A DNA stretch of 64,000 nucleotides from Obelidium mucronatum (taxonomy: Eukaryota; Chytridiomycota; Chytridiomycetes; Chytridiales; Chytriomycetaceae), in the NCBI GenBank assembly GCA_025765595.1, contig JAIVFH010000032.1:268311-332310 (forward strand). The letters run 5' to 3'. The position numbers and the translations under genes are program-made. The notes below the pieces were generated by a model, which saw only the letters and a list, made by a program, of their open reading frames with translations, did not search any database and was not told where the DNA came from. Shown one piece after another: positions 12,257-23,692 of this stretch (the stretch's first letter is position 1; each line of letters starts with the position of its first letter).

Positions 12257-13604
12257 ATGTCTGCCGTGCCTGTCGATACAGCCTGCTCCGCTACCTTCTG
12301 CATCATCAATGGCCAAACCTTCCAAACGGGCCAAGCTGGTACATACTTCAGGCAATCATTCTATGTAAATCTAACATTCATTTCAAGGTGTCGTCTGTGA
12401 CTTAATCAAGCAGTGCACTGTGAACAGCATTCCAATTCCCAACACTCTCGGAAACACTGTGACAGACAGTAGCCCCGTGGTGACTGCAAAGCCAGTTGAA
12501 ACTATGACTCGATCGCGAGGGAGGCGATCAACCTCAACTAGCAGCGGACTGCTGACTACAGCTGAACCGAAATCAACAACAACCACCACTGTGATAACCT
12601 GCAGTGGAACCTTCTGCACAATCAATGGGAGAATTTTTCAAAGTGGTTTGTACTTTGTTGAGTGTATAATTGAAGGGTGAAGGTTAACAAGTATTTCAAC
12701 GATAGGAACTGGTGGAGTATTATGTCTCAACAACCAGTGCATGGTCAATGGCGTCTTGATTCCAAACACAAATAGCAACTCAATTTCAGCGTCTACCACA
12801 AGCCGTATTACGACTACAACAACTTCCGTACCTCCGAATGATATCGATACTGCAACAATGACTTCTACTTTGATTCCCTCCCCAAGCCAAACACCATCAA
12901 TAACATGTGATGGCACTGCATGCTCAATAAATGGACAAACTGTCGCGTCTGGAACGGGGGGCGTCCTTTGCAACAGCAATCAGTGCACTGTCAATGGAAT
13001 CCTTATTCCAACGACTGCAACTTTGAATTCAAACATCAACATAAGCGCGCCAATGGGCGTTATTTGCGATGGAAAATCTTGTACAATCAATGGTCAGAAT
13101 TTTCCTAGTGGCTCGGGAGGTGTTTTATGTGCCAACAAGGCATGCAGTATCAATGGACAACCCGTCCCAATCGCGACAAATAGTACTATTTCGGGAACCC
13201 CGACAATTAATGGTGCTATTTGCAATGGAATAAATCAATGCAGCATTAATGGAACTGTGGTTCCAGCGGGGCAACAAGGAGTTAACTGCTCAAATGGACA
13301 GTGTACGATTCAGGGAGTGTTGGCACCGAACTGCCAGAGCCAAGGCGGGATTTTAGGAACATCCTGCAATGGGATTAGCTGTCAAATTAATGGACAGACC
13401 ATTACGAGTGGACAGAATGGTGTTTTGTGTCTCAATGGAGAGTGCACAGTGAACGGACAGAGTGTTCCTGCAACGAAAAACATCTGTCCACAATACATGT
13501 TAGCTACGAGTTCAGGGTTGCAAGTGTATGGACGCGTTATTGTTCTAGGGGTGTTCAGCGCACTTCTAACGGGAATTCGTTTGATTGGCTTCTTTTTTAA
13601 ATAA
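12257..13604 (+). CDS. Cell-surface protein with six Cys/NG repeats and hydrophobic C-terminus
   Basis: Three exons (12257-about 12340, about 12390-12650, about 12705-13604) join in phase to give about 410 residues. They are built from six paired modules. The first half of each has the pattern C-x(4-6)-C-x-I-N-G-Q, the second G-V-x-C-x(4-6)-C-x-(V/I)-N-G, as in ICDGKSCTINGQ and VLCANKACSING. Ser/Thr-rich spacers separate the first modules. The C-terminus is a hydrophobic segment (VYGRVIVLGVFSALLTGIRL), consistent with a TM anchor or GPI signal. No N-terminal signal peptide is visible from the ATG used, so an upstream exon is probably missing. I know no named family with this repeat. The paired cysteines and Asn-Gly turns suggest a rigid disulphide-stapled stalk at the cell surface; that is inference. 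Confidence 0.65.
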
Positions 13605-13700
13605 CTTTAGTTCGGTAACTCATCAGCATTATCTGCATTTTTCGTATAATTAAAAACCTTGCATCTGTTTTAAACGGGATTTTTATTGGGATATAAACAC

Positions 13701-14270
13701 TTAACGGCGGCTTGGGCCCACAGTCTTCACAGCAATTTTAAAGCTTACGGCACCTTGCAAACTCTTGCAACTGTCATCAACAGCCACAGTAGCTACAGGC
13801 GTTCCGGTACAATCTCCCATCGGAGTGTAAATGCTTCCCGTTACTTCGCTGCCGTTACGTACAAACTGTGCGCTGAACCCAAGTGAGTTTGGGGAACAAA
13901 ATCCAAAGGCGACAGCAGTTGCACTTTGTTTCTTTGTGCACTCCACATCGCTGAACTGTTCAACAAGGAGATATTCCGACTGCAGTCCACGGAAAAGCGC
14001 GTTCACTGTAGATGAAAGATCTGAACTCGAGCACGTCCTGTTGATGCGCAGACCGGCCAGAGAAAATTCACACGGGGGAACCACTTGAGGGCAAGACGCA
14101 GGGAAGATGTAGGAGGATTCATCATATGAGACTTGTGCGAGGGTTTGGCATGTTGCGTCGCTGTATCCCAAAGTAAGGAGGTAGTTTGGAGAAGGTTGGG
14201 CAGCCATTTTGAGATTCTTTGCTGTCAAATTCGGCTGGGCGGGCTGAAGAATTTCAATGGCCACAGTCAA
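13701..14270 (-). CDS. Secreted Cys-rich protein of unknown family
   Basis: A single open frame of about 190 residues converges on the NG-repeat gene with a gap of only 96 bases. The mature part holds regularly spaced cysteines and three loosely repeated units of the form (S/G)D-x-x-C followed by a hydrophobic beta-like stretch (YSDATCQTLAQVSY, FSDVECTKKQSA, MGDCTGTPVATVAV). Immediately upstream, in frame, is a hydrophobic leader-like segment (RSVFVFLTVAIEIL), but it has no ATG before an in-frame stop. The first in-frame ATG at 14207 comes after it. Either a small upstream exon supplies the start or the protein begins at 14207 without a leader. No family is recognised; secretion is inferred from composition. 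Confidence 0.55.
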   Translation of the reverse strand: MTVAIEILQPAQPNLTAKNLKMAAQPSPNYLLTLGYSDATCQTLAQVSYDESSYIFPASCPQVVPPCEFSLAGLRINRTCSSSDLSSTVNALFRGLQSEYLLVEQFSDVECTKKQSATAVAFGFCSPNSLGFSAQFVRNGSEVTGSIYTPMGDCTGTPVATVAVDDSCKSLQGAVSFKIAVKTVGPSRR

Positions 14271-14561
14271 AAATACAAATACACTTCGTAGAAGTTGGAA
14301 CGTTCCGGCAAGACCGACGCAAGTGAATTAATTTGATGCATTTAAGTTTTAGTTTGTAGGGCTTTACCAAACATGTGGAATGCAGAAGTTTTTGTCGCCC
14401 TGAAGGATTAGAAGACTCAAATCATTTTGAATGATGAATATAAATGATAATGATGAAAAGTGATTTGGTATTGAATAAGATCTTTTTTTCTCAAATTCTG
14501 TTATTATGTGAGATCAACTGTTCTATCCGACTTGTTTTTTGTTTTTTTCTTCCATCAAACA

Positions 14562-15669
14562 ATGAAAGTTCCCTCATCACTCCGGTAAAGCTACGAGACT
14601 AAGCCCCAAAACCATCGCCAACAAAACTTGTTTGTTTCTCTTCACAGCAAAGCAGCTCCTCGAAAGGCCCATAAGGAGCGATCCCAGCTGGCAAGCCGCC
14701 AGCACTTGGGACTCCTAGAAAAGAAGAAAGACTACATTCTCAGAGCAACAGACTTTAAGGAAAAGAAAAAGAAACTCAGGAAAATGAAGGAAAAGGCAGC
14801 TTTGAAAAACGAGGACGAATTCTACTTTGGAATGATCAACGCGAAAACGAAGAAGGGAATCATGACAAAGGAGGCGGAATCCCGGCTGAAGCAATTTTCT
14901 CACGATGAAATGGCTTTGTTGAAGACGCAGGATAAGAACTACATCAACTACCAACGATCCATCAACTTGAAGGTGGGGGGCTTTTGTTGAATCACACGGC
15001 TCTGGAAACTCAACCATCACCATTATATATCAGAAAATGGAGCGGCTTCATGCTACGAAACATATTCCAGCGATTGAAGAAAATGAAGACGATCTGGTTG
15101 AGTTCGATGATGAAGACATGGGTGAAGAAAGTGATGCTGATGAATTGCCGACGCCAAAGAAATACGACCCCAAAAAAGCAAACAAACCGAATCATGTTAT
15201 TTTCGTAGATTCTGAGCAAGAGGGTATGTATTTATTCGTGTCGAAATTGTTGTGTGTCATTTGTAACACAGAAAACGTGCAGTGCAAACATTCGATCCGG
15301 CAAAGCATTTCCGAACAACCCCTGATTTATTAAAGCAAAGACACAACCGTGTACGTGTACCTGAAGGAGCTACAACTAAACCGAATACATTGGATGGATA
15401 CCAACGCAAGCAATTGAAGGAGCTGACAAAGTTGAAAGAGCAGGCTCAAAGAGAATTGAAATCTCGTGAAATTCGTGAAGAAAAACTTCGGAAAGTCCAC
15501 ATGGAGATGGAATTGCAGCAACAGATGCGGGTTCGTAAATATCACCAATTGTTTTTTTTATTGAGATTATATTTGTGATTAGAACAACAAGGGTGCTCCG
15601 CCAATGCGGCTTGGCAGGGATGGACATGGATTAAGAACATACAAATGGAAACCGGAGCGGAAACGATGA
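14562..15669 (+). CDS. UTP11: U3 snoRNP-associated protein UTP11
   Basis: A component of the small-subunit processome that acts with U3 snoRNP in nucleolar processing of the 18S rRNA precursor. A tiny first exon (14562-14584) splices to 14648. The protein then shows the family hallmark HKERSQ, followed by LGLLEKKKDY-LRA-DF-EKKKKLR, the FYFGM motif and the acidic middle. The later exons give the FDPAKHF segment and end with a basic tail (TYKWKPERKR) as in other UTP11 proteins. Five exons join in phase, with donors near 14585, 14971, 15222 and 15535. Total length is close to the usual 250 or so residues. The ATG is supported by MKVPSSLRKAAPRKAHKERS reading straight into the conserved start. Confidence 0.9.
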
Positions 15670-16038
15670 AACTTCTCTTAGTTAAAATTTTAAGAATATT
15701 CCAACATGTCATCAAATAAAGGAACTGGTGCAAGTACATTCTTGAATAGCTGGTGGATTTGACCCTGTTAAACGAAAGCTTGCCAAATCGAAAATCGAAA
15801 GAAAAAAAGAACCTTGGGCTTTTGCGTATTATTCCTCTTTTTGGGTCTTTCGACTTTGTGGATGACTTTGTGGAGGGCTGAAGATTATTCAGTGTTTCTT
15901 TTGAAGTTCTACAATCACCTCAAAGTGTATGGCCCGCCGCCAAGAAAATATCCAGACTGTTCATGTTGAATATGTTTTGTCACTTTCACTCTATCAGAAA
16001 CTGTAGAAACGTGATTAGGATCGGAAACATTGATTATG
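15670..16038. other. Intergenic region between converging UTP11 and SPATA17-like genes
   Basis: About 370 bases between two 3' ends. I see no exon-like frame with family similarity, no repeat and no RNA gene. It probably holds the two polyadenylation regions. Confidence 0.5.
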
Positions 16039-17281
16039 TCAGAGAATACTTCGTGCATTTGCTTCCTTCAGCCGTTGCTCTCTCCAATAATTGCTTGTAT
16101 CGTAAAAATCGGTCTCAACTCTCAACGTAGGCCTCAAAGGCTTGGATTTTTTCGTATCGAGCAGCGACATTGGCTGGAGAAAAAAGGAAGTTGGTTGAAA
16201 TTTGACCAATTCTAATATCAAACCAAAAACGGCCCTTGCGCCTTTTTCTCGTCCTTGATTCCGAATTCTTCCATATCGAATACAATTTCTGGCTTCACCC
16301 GGACATTCCTATAATTTGTTCCCACAGTATCCTTTATCCAGCTCTTTAATTCCTCGCTCTCCTTTAACTGCTTTTCGGGAAGCTTAGATAAAGGTGGAAG
16401 CTTCAAGATTCGATTGTCTGTAAGCATTTCTTGCGCCTTATCGTGACTGTATGGAATTTTGGTTGCAAGAGACGGCGACTTTGCTTTGGCCATTACCCCT
16501 GGAATGGCATATGTGCCGACAAGATGGTGCCTTTGACCTGCGAATTTTGACAAAAGATTTTTTTCGAATTGAGCTTGGGAAGCGAGAGCGGCAATTTGTT
16601 GCTGTTTCGCGTGTGTTTCGACTTTGACGCGCATTTCCTCCATCTATGGATTAATAAGATAATGAGATTGCCACATGTGTATTTTTTCTCTTTCACAAGC
16701 TCTTACTTTGACCACAATCTGTGCGAGGTACTGTTTTCGTGCTTCATAGTTGAATTTTGACTTTCTACTCCAATATCCCTTCCATCTGCGTAAGAGCATC
16801 AATTTTTTCTCGTCGAAAATACACTTGAAGACAAACGTACATCTTTTGAATCCGGGTTGCCATCGTATTCCAAAACGCGAGTAATTTCTCATGTTCAATT
16901 CGCTTTCGTTCTGCAATTGCACGTTGCCTGCCCTGATGCCCTCGCCAGATCCTTTGAACTGTTTCAGCGAGATGTCTATTTATGATTTGTTTTAAGTACA
17001 CCATCAATCCGGTTTGTGTGTGTGTGATAACCTCATCTTCTTCAGCCTTAAACGAACCATGAAACCTCGGATACGCGCTTGAAGTTTTACATCACTTTCG
17101 TATTCTTTCTGCCGCAAAGTTTCAGCTTCCCTGAGTTTCGTTTGTGTGATGGGGGAAGCAGTATGTTGAGAACTTGAACAATGGACGAAATCACTACGAA
17201 AACAAACCAGCTGCGGCGGAAGAACTCGTCAGTTACATCAGAGCCGTGAAGCTGCCGGAGCTTGATGAAAGCTGACGCCAT
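16039..17281 (-). CDS. SPATA17-like IQ-motif protein (flagellar/ciliary)
   Basis: The start is MASAFIKLRQ at 17281. Exons then encode three IQ-type calmodulin-binding motifs in sequence: VKLQARIRGFMVRLRLKK, VQRIWRGHQGRQRA and ATRIQKIWKGYWSRK. A basic coiled region follows, then a C-terminal block with QGPF, spliced into KPLRPTLRVE. That last pair (QGPF...KPL-PTLRV) is the signature I recall from animal SPATA17, which is also a three-IQ protein. Six introns fit in phase. SPATA17 is conserved in ciliated organisms and linked to sperm tail function; a role in the zoospore axoneme is inferred. The gene lies directly downstream of CCDC40 on the same strand, 239 bases apart, so two axonemal genes are adjacent. 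Confidence 0.8.
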
Positions 17282-17520
17282 CTTTTCTCTTCTTTTAGTT
17301 TCGCGTTAATCGACTGTTGAGGTTTTGTTGATTCTATATGAAAATCTAAATTGTAGTTTGGAAATCTGGCAGACAGACTTAACGAGTATTTATTTTAAAT
17401 TACTTAAACTATATTCTTGACGGTTCAAAATTTGACCCCGTATTAGTGTGGCAAAGGTTACCGCACTTTGATGATGGCTGATGGAAGAGTTAGTCCTACT
17501 TTTTCTGAGCAACAAATCTA
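17282..17520. other. Spacer between CCDC40 and SPATA17-like genes
   Basis: AT-rich, about 240 bases, no coding signal. It must contain the CCDC40 3' end and the SPATA17-like promoter. Confidence 0.4.
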
Positions 17521-20500
17521 CTAACACTTTCGGTCATTTCGTCCACCTTTTGCGCTAGCCGTGGGAGAAATTACTGACTTCATCTTTGCTGGGGGCTCCA
17601 AGTCACTGTCCTGAAAAACAATATGGTTTGTCCACTTAAACATTGTTGTTGCTTATACTTACTCTGAACATCAGGGCAGCCATTAGCTGCGTTGAAGGTT
17701 CAGCTTCAATCATTAATGAGTAATCTATTTTCAGATTTGGCCTTGCATCCTGGGTAAAAAGAGCGTTAGAAGATGGTTCTTCGCAATGTCCTGTGAACAA
17801 AGCAAAAAAACCACCTTAAATTGCTTCTCAATAGAAGCAGCCATTCGCTCTGATTTTTGACATTTTGCTGTGATATTTTTGAGCTGCTGTTGTCCTGCCT
17901 TTACTTCCTTATCTAAGTTGCTGACTTTCTGCAGAGTTTCCTGATTTGCCTTTTCGGATTTCGATAATTTGACTCCGAGCTGCCATAAACATCAAAAGCT
18001 CAGAGATAAAATAAGGATGAAAGACGCAGAGTATAGCTTACCTCATCAATCCGTTGTTTAAGGATTGAGTTCTCGTGCATTAAAAACGTTCTCTCTGTAG
18101 TCAGTGTTTCGATTTTCAATTTCCAAGCAGCATAGTCTATTTTCTCTCAGTTAGTGATACCTAAAAGAAGAAGGGAACAAAATTCGCTTAACCTGGAAGT
18201 TCCTTCTTAGCTGATTGCGCAGTACTTGATTCATTGATGGAGGATGAAACGTCAGTGTTATCTGTTGGAACAGGTTCAGTTCTTGTTCTTGCGCTTCCAG
18301 ACCCTCGCGGAGTAGTCGCTAAGCTGGCCCAGATGGGCGGCGGGAGCTTTACTGACTGCATTTCAATCAAGTTTTGGCTCTGAGGCTGAACAATATTGAT
18401 TTCAGATTCAGCTGAATCCATTTGATCTAGTTTTTTGGGGGCTTGGGACGACAGCCTGTTTGGAATGTAAGATACGTAAATTCGCAAAAAAAAAGAACCA
18501 TGCTAGCAAAACCTTGTGGCAATCTCTCCAACAGTCCGTCCCGCCCTCTCGCCCATTCGTTTTGCCATCAGCTGGCTGTCAAAATACCGCTTCTCCATTT
18601 CGTCTGCCTTCAACTTCAAATCAAAACAAGTGCGTTGAAGTTCTTGGCGCTCTTGCTTAAGTTTTGTGACCATCTCTTTTGCGAGGAGGTACTTTCGCTC
18701 TAGGGCTTGACTTGATCGTTCATCTGTAATGTTATTTTTCCTTCCTTCGCGCCGCTCTTCTTGGAGTCTTCGAATTTCTGTCTTGAGCATGGCGGTTGCA
18801 GTCTGGGTCACCAAAGGTTATGACTCCTTCAACGAAAAAAATAGAATGAAAGCATACCACCGAATTCTCGTGTTCTTGCTGAATCAATGCCTTCGCCTCG
18901 ATAACTTGCTCTTCAAAGTTCAGCTGTTAAGGGAAGTGGTCCGACCGATTTCATGAGTTGAGAAATAATACTTCAAATCTTAAACACGCACCATCTTTTG
19001 TCTGTATTCCTCCACAAGAGGTTGTAATTTTCGAAACTCTGCATGCAGTTTCGAATACTCCAACTTTTGCTCAAATTCCTTATTCTTACTCCGCTCAATT
19101 TCTTCGGAAGTCTTGATTTTTATAGTATCCGTGATTCCCAATTGAGTCCGAAGATACACATTGTCATCCATTAACCGAATAATTTCGTTTTTGGATTTCA
19201 AGATTGTTTTTTGGGCTTCCAACCACATTTTTTGAATATTGTCGTTTTCTGCTTGAACGGCTGCAATGTCTTTTTGAAGCTTTGACATTGTTGTTTGGAG
19301 GGGTGTTGTTGGGTCCGCTAAACTAGAATTTAGTATGTTTCTATTTTGTTTGCTCAATAACCTTACTTTCAGTCAGCTCTTGGATTCTTGCTTTCAAATA
19401 GTTGACATCATGCTCTTTTCGTTCCAGATCATACATGAGATGCCTAGCCTCCTCATAGAGTCGATTATAGTGAGTATTGACTTCTTTATATGCCTTGTGG
19501 AGGCTCTCTTTCTCTTTCGTCAGATTGTACTGTTCCGTGTATCGTTGTAAATAAGAGAACGCTTATTTTGAGTCAGGTATCTCACCAAGCTTTCATCCTT
19601 TTCTTTAAGCTTCATTTGGAATTCAGCATTTGTATGTCTAAGCTCGGTATTCTTGCTCATTTGCTCTCGTTTTGTGTTTTCAATTTCGGCTTGGGCTAGC
19701 GTTCTGACTTGGTCTTCCTTCTTTGCAGCTAATTGAATCACCTCATTCCTCATCTTCATGTCAAAGTCTTCTCGAAGTTTCACAAATTTTCCTTTCAGCT
19801 CAGAGATTGTTGATGATTTCCGCTCCAACTCCTCTTTTGTAACCTTGTTGTGTTTAATCAGACAGAGAAATTTAGAGAGAAATTCTTTATGGTGCTTACT
19901 GTGTGGTGTTTGCTGACTTTATCGAGCTCTTGTTTATACAGGGATTCGGCTACTTGTGCCTCAACAAGCGAACCTCGAGTCTCCTGCTGTTTCGCTTCCA
20001 ACGTTCGCAAGCTTGATTGCAAGAATTGTATTTTGTCTTCCAATCCTTTGCACTCTAAAATACAAATAAAATATAGTTGTTACTATAAAAGAGTCAATCA
20101 AAAAAAAAGGAAAGAAATTGCTTTCGAAACCTAATTCTTTCATGGTGAATCTCTTTGAAGTTTCTTCCAACTCGTTCTTGAGTGCATTATTGATGAGAGC
20201 TGTTTCATTCAAGTCTTCTTTGATTTCTTCCTTCTGTTGTTCGACGGATTGGAAGGTGATGTCGCGTTTTGTCATTGCTGTCATTGATTCCTCCCATTGT
20301 TTTTCCATTCGCTTTTTGGACGCCTTCAAGGAGCTGATTTCTAGCAATTCAAAAGCAGTATGAGTATTGTATTTAAGTGGAGGGTTGGGTTCCATTTATT
20401 TACCAGAGTGCATTTTGGCAATGGTTTGGTTGGCAATTCCGGTTTCTTGCTTCTGAGCTTCCATGATGAGCTCCATTTCATTTCGTTGTTGAACCAACTA

Positions 20501-21432
20501 AAGCAGAGATCTTATTTCCACAAGCAATATTGGGGGGAAACCAAAAAAAAAGGACAAACGAAACCTTTTCAGTAATCTTCTTTTGATCTTCCAAATCCGT
20601 TTCAGCCACACGACGTCTCTGATCCACATATTGCAATTCCTTCTTTATTTTGCTCTCGATTCGTCGATGTATCTTGATGTCGCTATTGTATGTCAGATTA
20701 ATGTCTGTGAGTTTTGTAGCCTTGTCAGTTGATTCTTCAAGTCTTTGCTTTGTCATGTTCAATTGGGAAATGAGATTCTAAGAAATCACAAGGTTGTTTT
20801 AATTCAGAGGGGTATATTTTAATGGTTTCTTTTGTGGCATGTACTACCATGTTCATGTCTGACATTGCTTTGAGCTCTAGTTTCATCCCATCGCGTTCAG
20901 ACTCCAACGCAAGGCATTTCTGACTCAATCGACTCTCATTGTTATGTCTTTTTTGGGGGGGAGGGTTTTGAGATTTGTTTGAGTCACACTTGCCGAAACT
21001 AATTACTGATTAACTACTCACGCGACATAAACCTGCTCGTTCAATCTTCCCACTTGAATATTCGCCTTATACAAATTGACACCAATCGCGTTCTTTTCGT
21101 CTTCCGTGCGTGCAAGGACAAGATCGTTCTCGTTCAGTCTTTCTTGGATCGTCGCCACTTGGCGATCCATTGAACTGAGCAGTTTATCTTGGAGCGTTAG
21201 ATAGTGAGATTGGAGAATCTGCTCTGATTCTTGGATTTCTTCAGCTGCGGACGCGATTGTCATGTTGTTTGTCGTTGTTGGTAGAGGCGGAAGGACGGGT
21301 TTGTCTATTATAATTAGGAATATCAGCGGTTTTCGAAGAAGAGGAGGGAAAGGAGGAGTGTAAACCTGAGGGTAGGCCTATCATTGCGGCAATTGAAGTT
21401 GCCGGGTTACCGCCAGCTGCTGCAGATGCCAT
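17521..21432 (-). CDS. CCDC40: CCDC40-like axonemal ruler protein
   Basis: Long coiled-coil protein split over about fifteen short exons. Start is MASAAAGGNPATSIAAMIG at 21432; the stop at 17521-17523 follows a basic tail. Diagnostic segments are the N-terminal ENDLVLARTEDEKNAIGVNLY, matching the family's R-x-x-x-GVELY pattern, and the central EISSLKASKKRMEKQWEESM followed by TAMTKRD, matching the CCDC40 motif in which an E-KK-L-QQW stretch precedes a RRD. Heptad coiled coil continues through most exons. In other species CCDC40 and CCDC39 form the 96-nm ruler that sets the repeat of inner dynein arms and radial spokes along doublets. Its presence argues for a motile flagellum. It shares a 113-base divergent promoter with DHCR7. 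Exon borders are approximate. Confidence 0.8.
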
Positions 21433-21545
21433 TTGCGCAAGATTTCCCCAAAAGAAACAAGTCACGTGAATTTGGACATCAGACCATAAATAATAAAATA
21501 AATACATATCGAAATATTTCGATTTGCCTCCAAACTCAATCACAA
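21433..21545. promoter_or_regulatory. Short divergent promoter between CCDC40 and DHCR7
   Basis: Only 113 bases separate the two start codons (21432 minus, 21546 plus). The sequence is AT-rich (taaataaaataaataca near 21490-21506) and contains a palindromic gaaatatttc at 21511-21520. No further element can be assigned. Confidence 0.45.
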
Positions 21546-23398
21546 ATGTCGACGATGAAGTTGCGTTCCAAGGCAAAGGCCGAGGAAGACGTTGTTCTTC
21601 CTGATGATGCCAAGGGTCCTTTGATCAAAACGTCAAACGAAAAGACTGACCACCAAGCTGGAAAAACTTGGGGTCGAGCCCGAGGTTTTTTTTTAGACTC
21701 TGATTTTCTATGCAATCCATTTCTTGTTCTTAAAATATCTGTCAACTTCTTGGTTTGATTTATCGTTAGATGTCGGGTTCTGGAGTGTTTTGAACTGCTT
21801 TGTGATAATGGCAACCTGTCCATTTCTGGTTATTTACTTCTGGCATGCGTGCGATGCTTACAAGTGTGATCTTGTGGCTCCACTTTCTCCTTTGATTAAT
21901 GCAAAGGAGTTTTCATTCAATGTTCTCGCGGACTGGTTCATTGGCTGTTTCCCAAAACCAACTCAAGGTTCGCTACCCTTGTTACTAATTCTGAATTCAA
22001 AAGCACATCTTGCTCAACGTTCTCTTGCCTTTTTAGATGGATATTTGTTGTTCTTTGGTTGGCTCTTGTTCCAGGCCGCTCTTTACGTTTTTCTTCCTGG
22101 TCCCGTTGGTTACGGTCAAATGACTCCAGCTGGATTTGTTCTTCCATACATTGTATGCATTATCTGATGGCTTGTTATGCTTTCACGGTTGCGATTGATT
22201 TTGAAATGTGGTATTTTCCAGGTCAACGGAATGAATGCATGGGTTGTCACCCACATCCTCTTTTTTGGTGCTTCTCTCGGTCTTGGTCTTTTCCCCGCGT
22301 CAATTGTTCACGACAACTGGGGAGCTCTCCTCGTGGCGGCCAACGTGTACGGCTACTTCCTGACTGTCTTCTCCTTTGCAAAAGCCCACCTGTTCCCAAC
22401 CCACCCAGCCGACCGCAAATTCTCAAGCAGCGTAATCTACGACCTCTTTTTTGGAATTGAATTCAACCCACGTTTTGGAGAGCTTTTCGACTTCAAATTG
22501 TTCCACAACGGCCGCCCAGGGATTGTAGCGTGGACCTTGATTAACGGATCCTTTGCGGTTGCGCAGTACGAGCAAATCGGATACGTTACCAACTCTATGG
22601 TTCTTTTGATGGTTTTGCATGCGATTTATGTTGTTGACTTTTTCTGGAATGAGGATTGGTATTTGAGAACGATTGATATTTGTCATGATCACTTTGGGTT
22701 CTGTGAGTTTTTAGTTCTTTTTGGATTTGAATTTCTGTGTTTTTTGTGTTTGAGTGAGTGTGCTTACTACGGTTTCTTCTTGTTCCACCCAAAAAAAAAA
22801 AAAAAAAAGACCTCGCTTGGGGTGACTCTGTCTGGCTTCCATTCATGTACACTCTCCAATCCCACTACTTGGTCCGTAACCCAGTTGATCTCTCATGGCC
22901 CTACTTTTCCCTTGTTACCGCTCTGGGTCTCTTTGGATACTACATTTTCCGTACCGTCAACAACCAAAAGAACGAGGTCCGCAAGACGGATGGACAGTGT
23001 TTGATTTGGGGAAAGCCAGCCAAAGTGATTCGTACAGAGTTTTTGACGTCAGATGGAAAGGTTCACAAGTCGTTGTTGTTGGCTTCTGGATTCTGGGGTA
23101 AAGAGATAAAAAAAACATTAACAATAAGCTTACTTGTGGTGGTGTTTTAAAACTGAATATTTTTTGATAGGTGTTTCGCGTCACTTCAACTACGTTGGAG
23201 ACTTGTGTATTTCCCTCGGCTTTCTGTATGACTTGTGGATTTGGTCACGTTCTTCCTTACTTTTACATTGTCTACATGTTTATTCTATTGATGGGTCGTA
23301 TTCAACGTGATGATGCTCGATGCAGAGGAAAGTATGGAAAGTACTGGGAGGAGTACGGGAAGCTTGTTCCATACAAGTTGCTTCCGTACATTTACTAG
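21546..23398 (+). CDS. DHCR7: Sterol delta-7 reductase (7-dehydrocholesterol reductase, DHCR7 type)
   Basis: Reduces the C7-C8 double bond of sterols in the ER with NADPH. Six exons join in phase. Conserved blocks in order: WGRAR near the N-terminus, [43 protein letters not shown]-like block (22450-22560), FFWNEDWYLRTIDICHDHFG, LAWGDSVWLPFMYTLQ, GYYIFR, GFWGVSRHFNYVGD, then GHVLPYFYIVYMFILL and the C-terminal KLVPYKLLPYIY. This is DHCR7 rather than ERG4/ERG24, judged by the ICHDHFG-WGD and NYVGD blocks. In the last exon the frame changes by +1 at 23221-23223 (TTT where TT would keep the frame), between NYVGDLCISLGF and the conserved CGFGHVLPYFY. No intron can explain it. Intron 4 ends in a run of 19 A directly before its AG. 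Confidence 0.92.
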
Positions 23399-23551
23399 AA
23401 CATTTTTTTTGATTCTGAATAAACAATCCTTCGTTCCTTTTTTTTATTATTAATCACCATCTGCGTAATCAGAATCGTTGTCTGCTGATTCCAATGGAAT
23501 GGTTTGCGCAACCAATGCTTTATTTCACGTAAAATTACTCAAAATGTCGGC

Positions 23552-23623
23552 GGCCCTATGGTCTAGTAGTATGATTCTCGCTTTGGGTGCGAGAGGCCCC
23601 GGGTTCAATTCCCGGTGGGGCCC
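23552..23623 (+). tRNA. tRNA-Pro (UGG)
   Basis: A complete 72-base cloverleaf. The acceptor stem GGCCCTA pairs with TGGGGCC (one G-T pair), the D-arm region is GTCTAGTAGTATGAT, the anticodon stem CTCGC/GCGAG encloses loop TTTGGGT with anticodon TGG at 23584-23586, and the T-arm CCGGG-TTCAATT-CCCGG is canonical. No intron. It is followed at once by TTTT (23625-23628), a Pol III stop. Confidence 0.95.
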
Positions 23624-23692
23624 CTTTTACATATTGATATTATTCTCTCCCTTCTTCTATTTTTTGAATCTATTTTCCATTAACGATTTTTA

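Noticed and set aside
12383..12979. Val-rich minus-strand frames opposite the NG-repeat gene
   Set aside because: Shadow of Thr/Ser-rich coding sequence on the plus strand.
15740..16038. An extra gene between UTP11 and the SPATA17-like gene
   Set aside because: Short frames only, with no similarity, start context or splice support.
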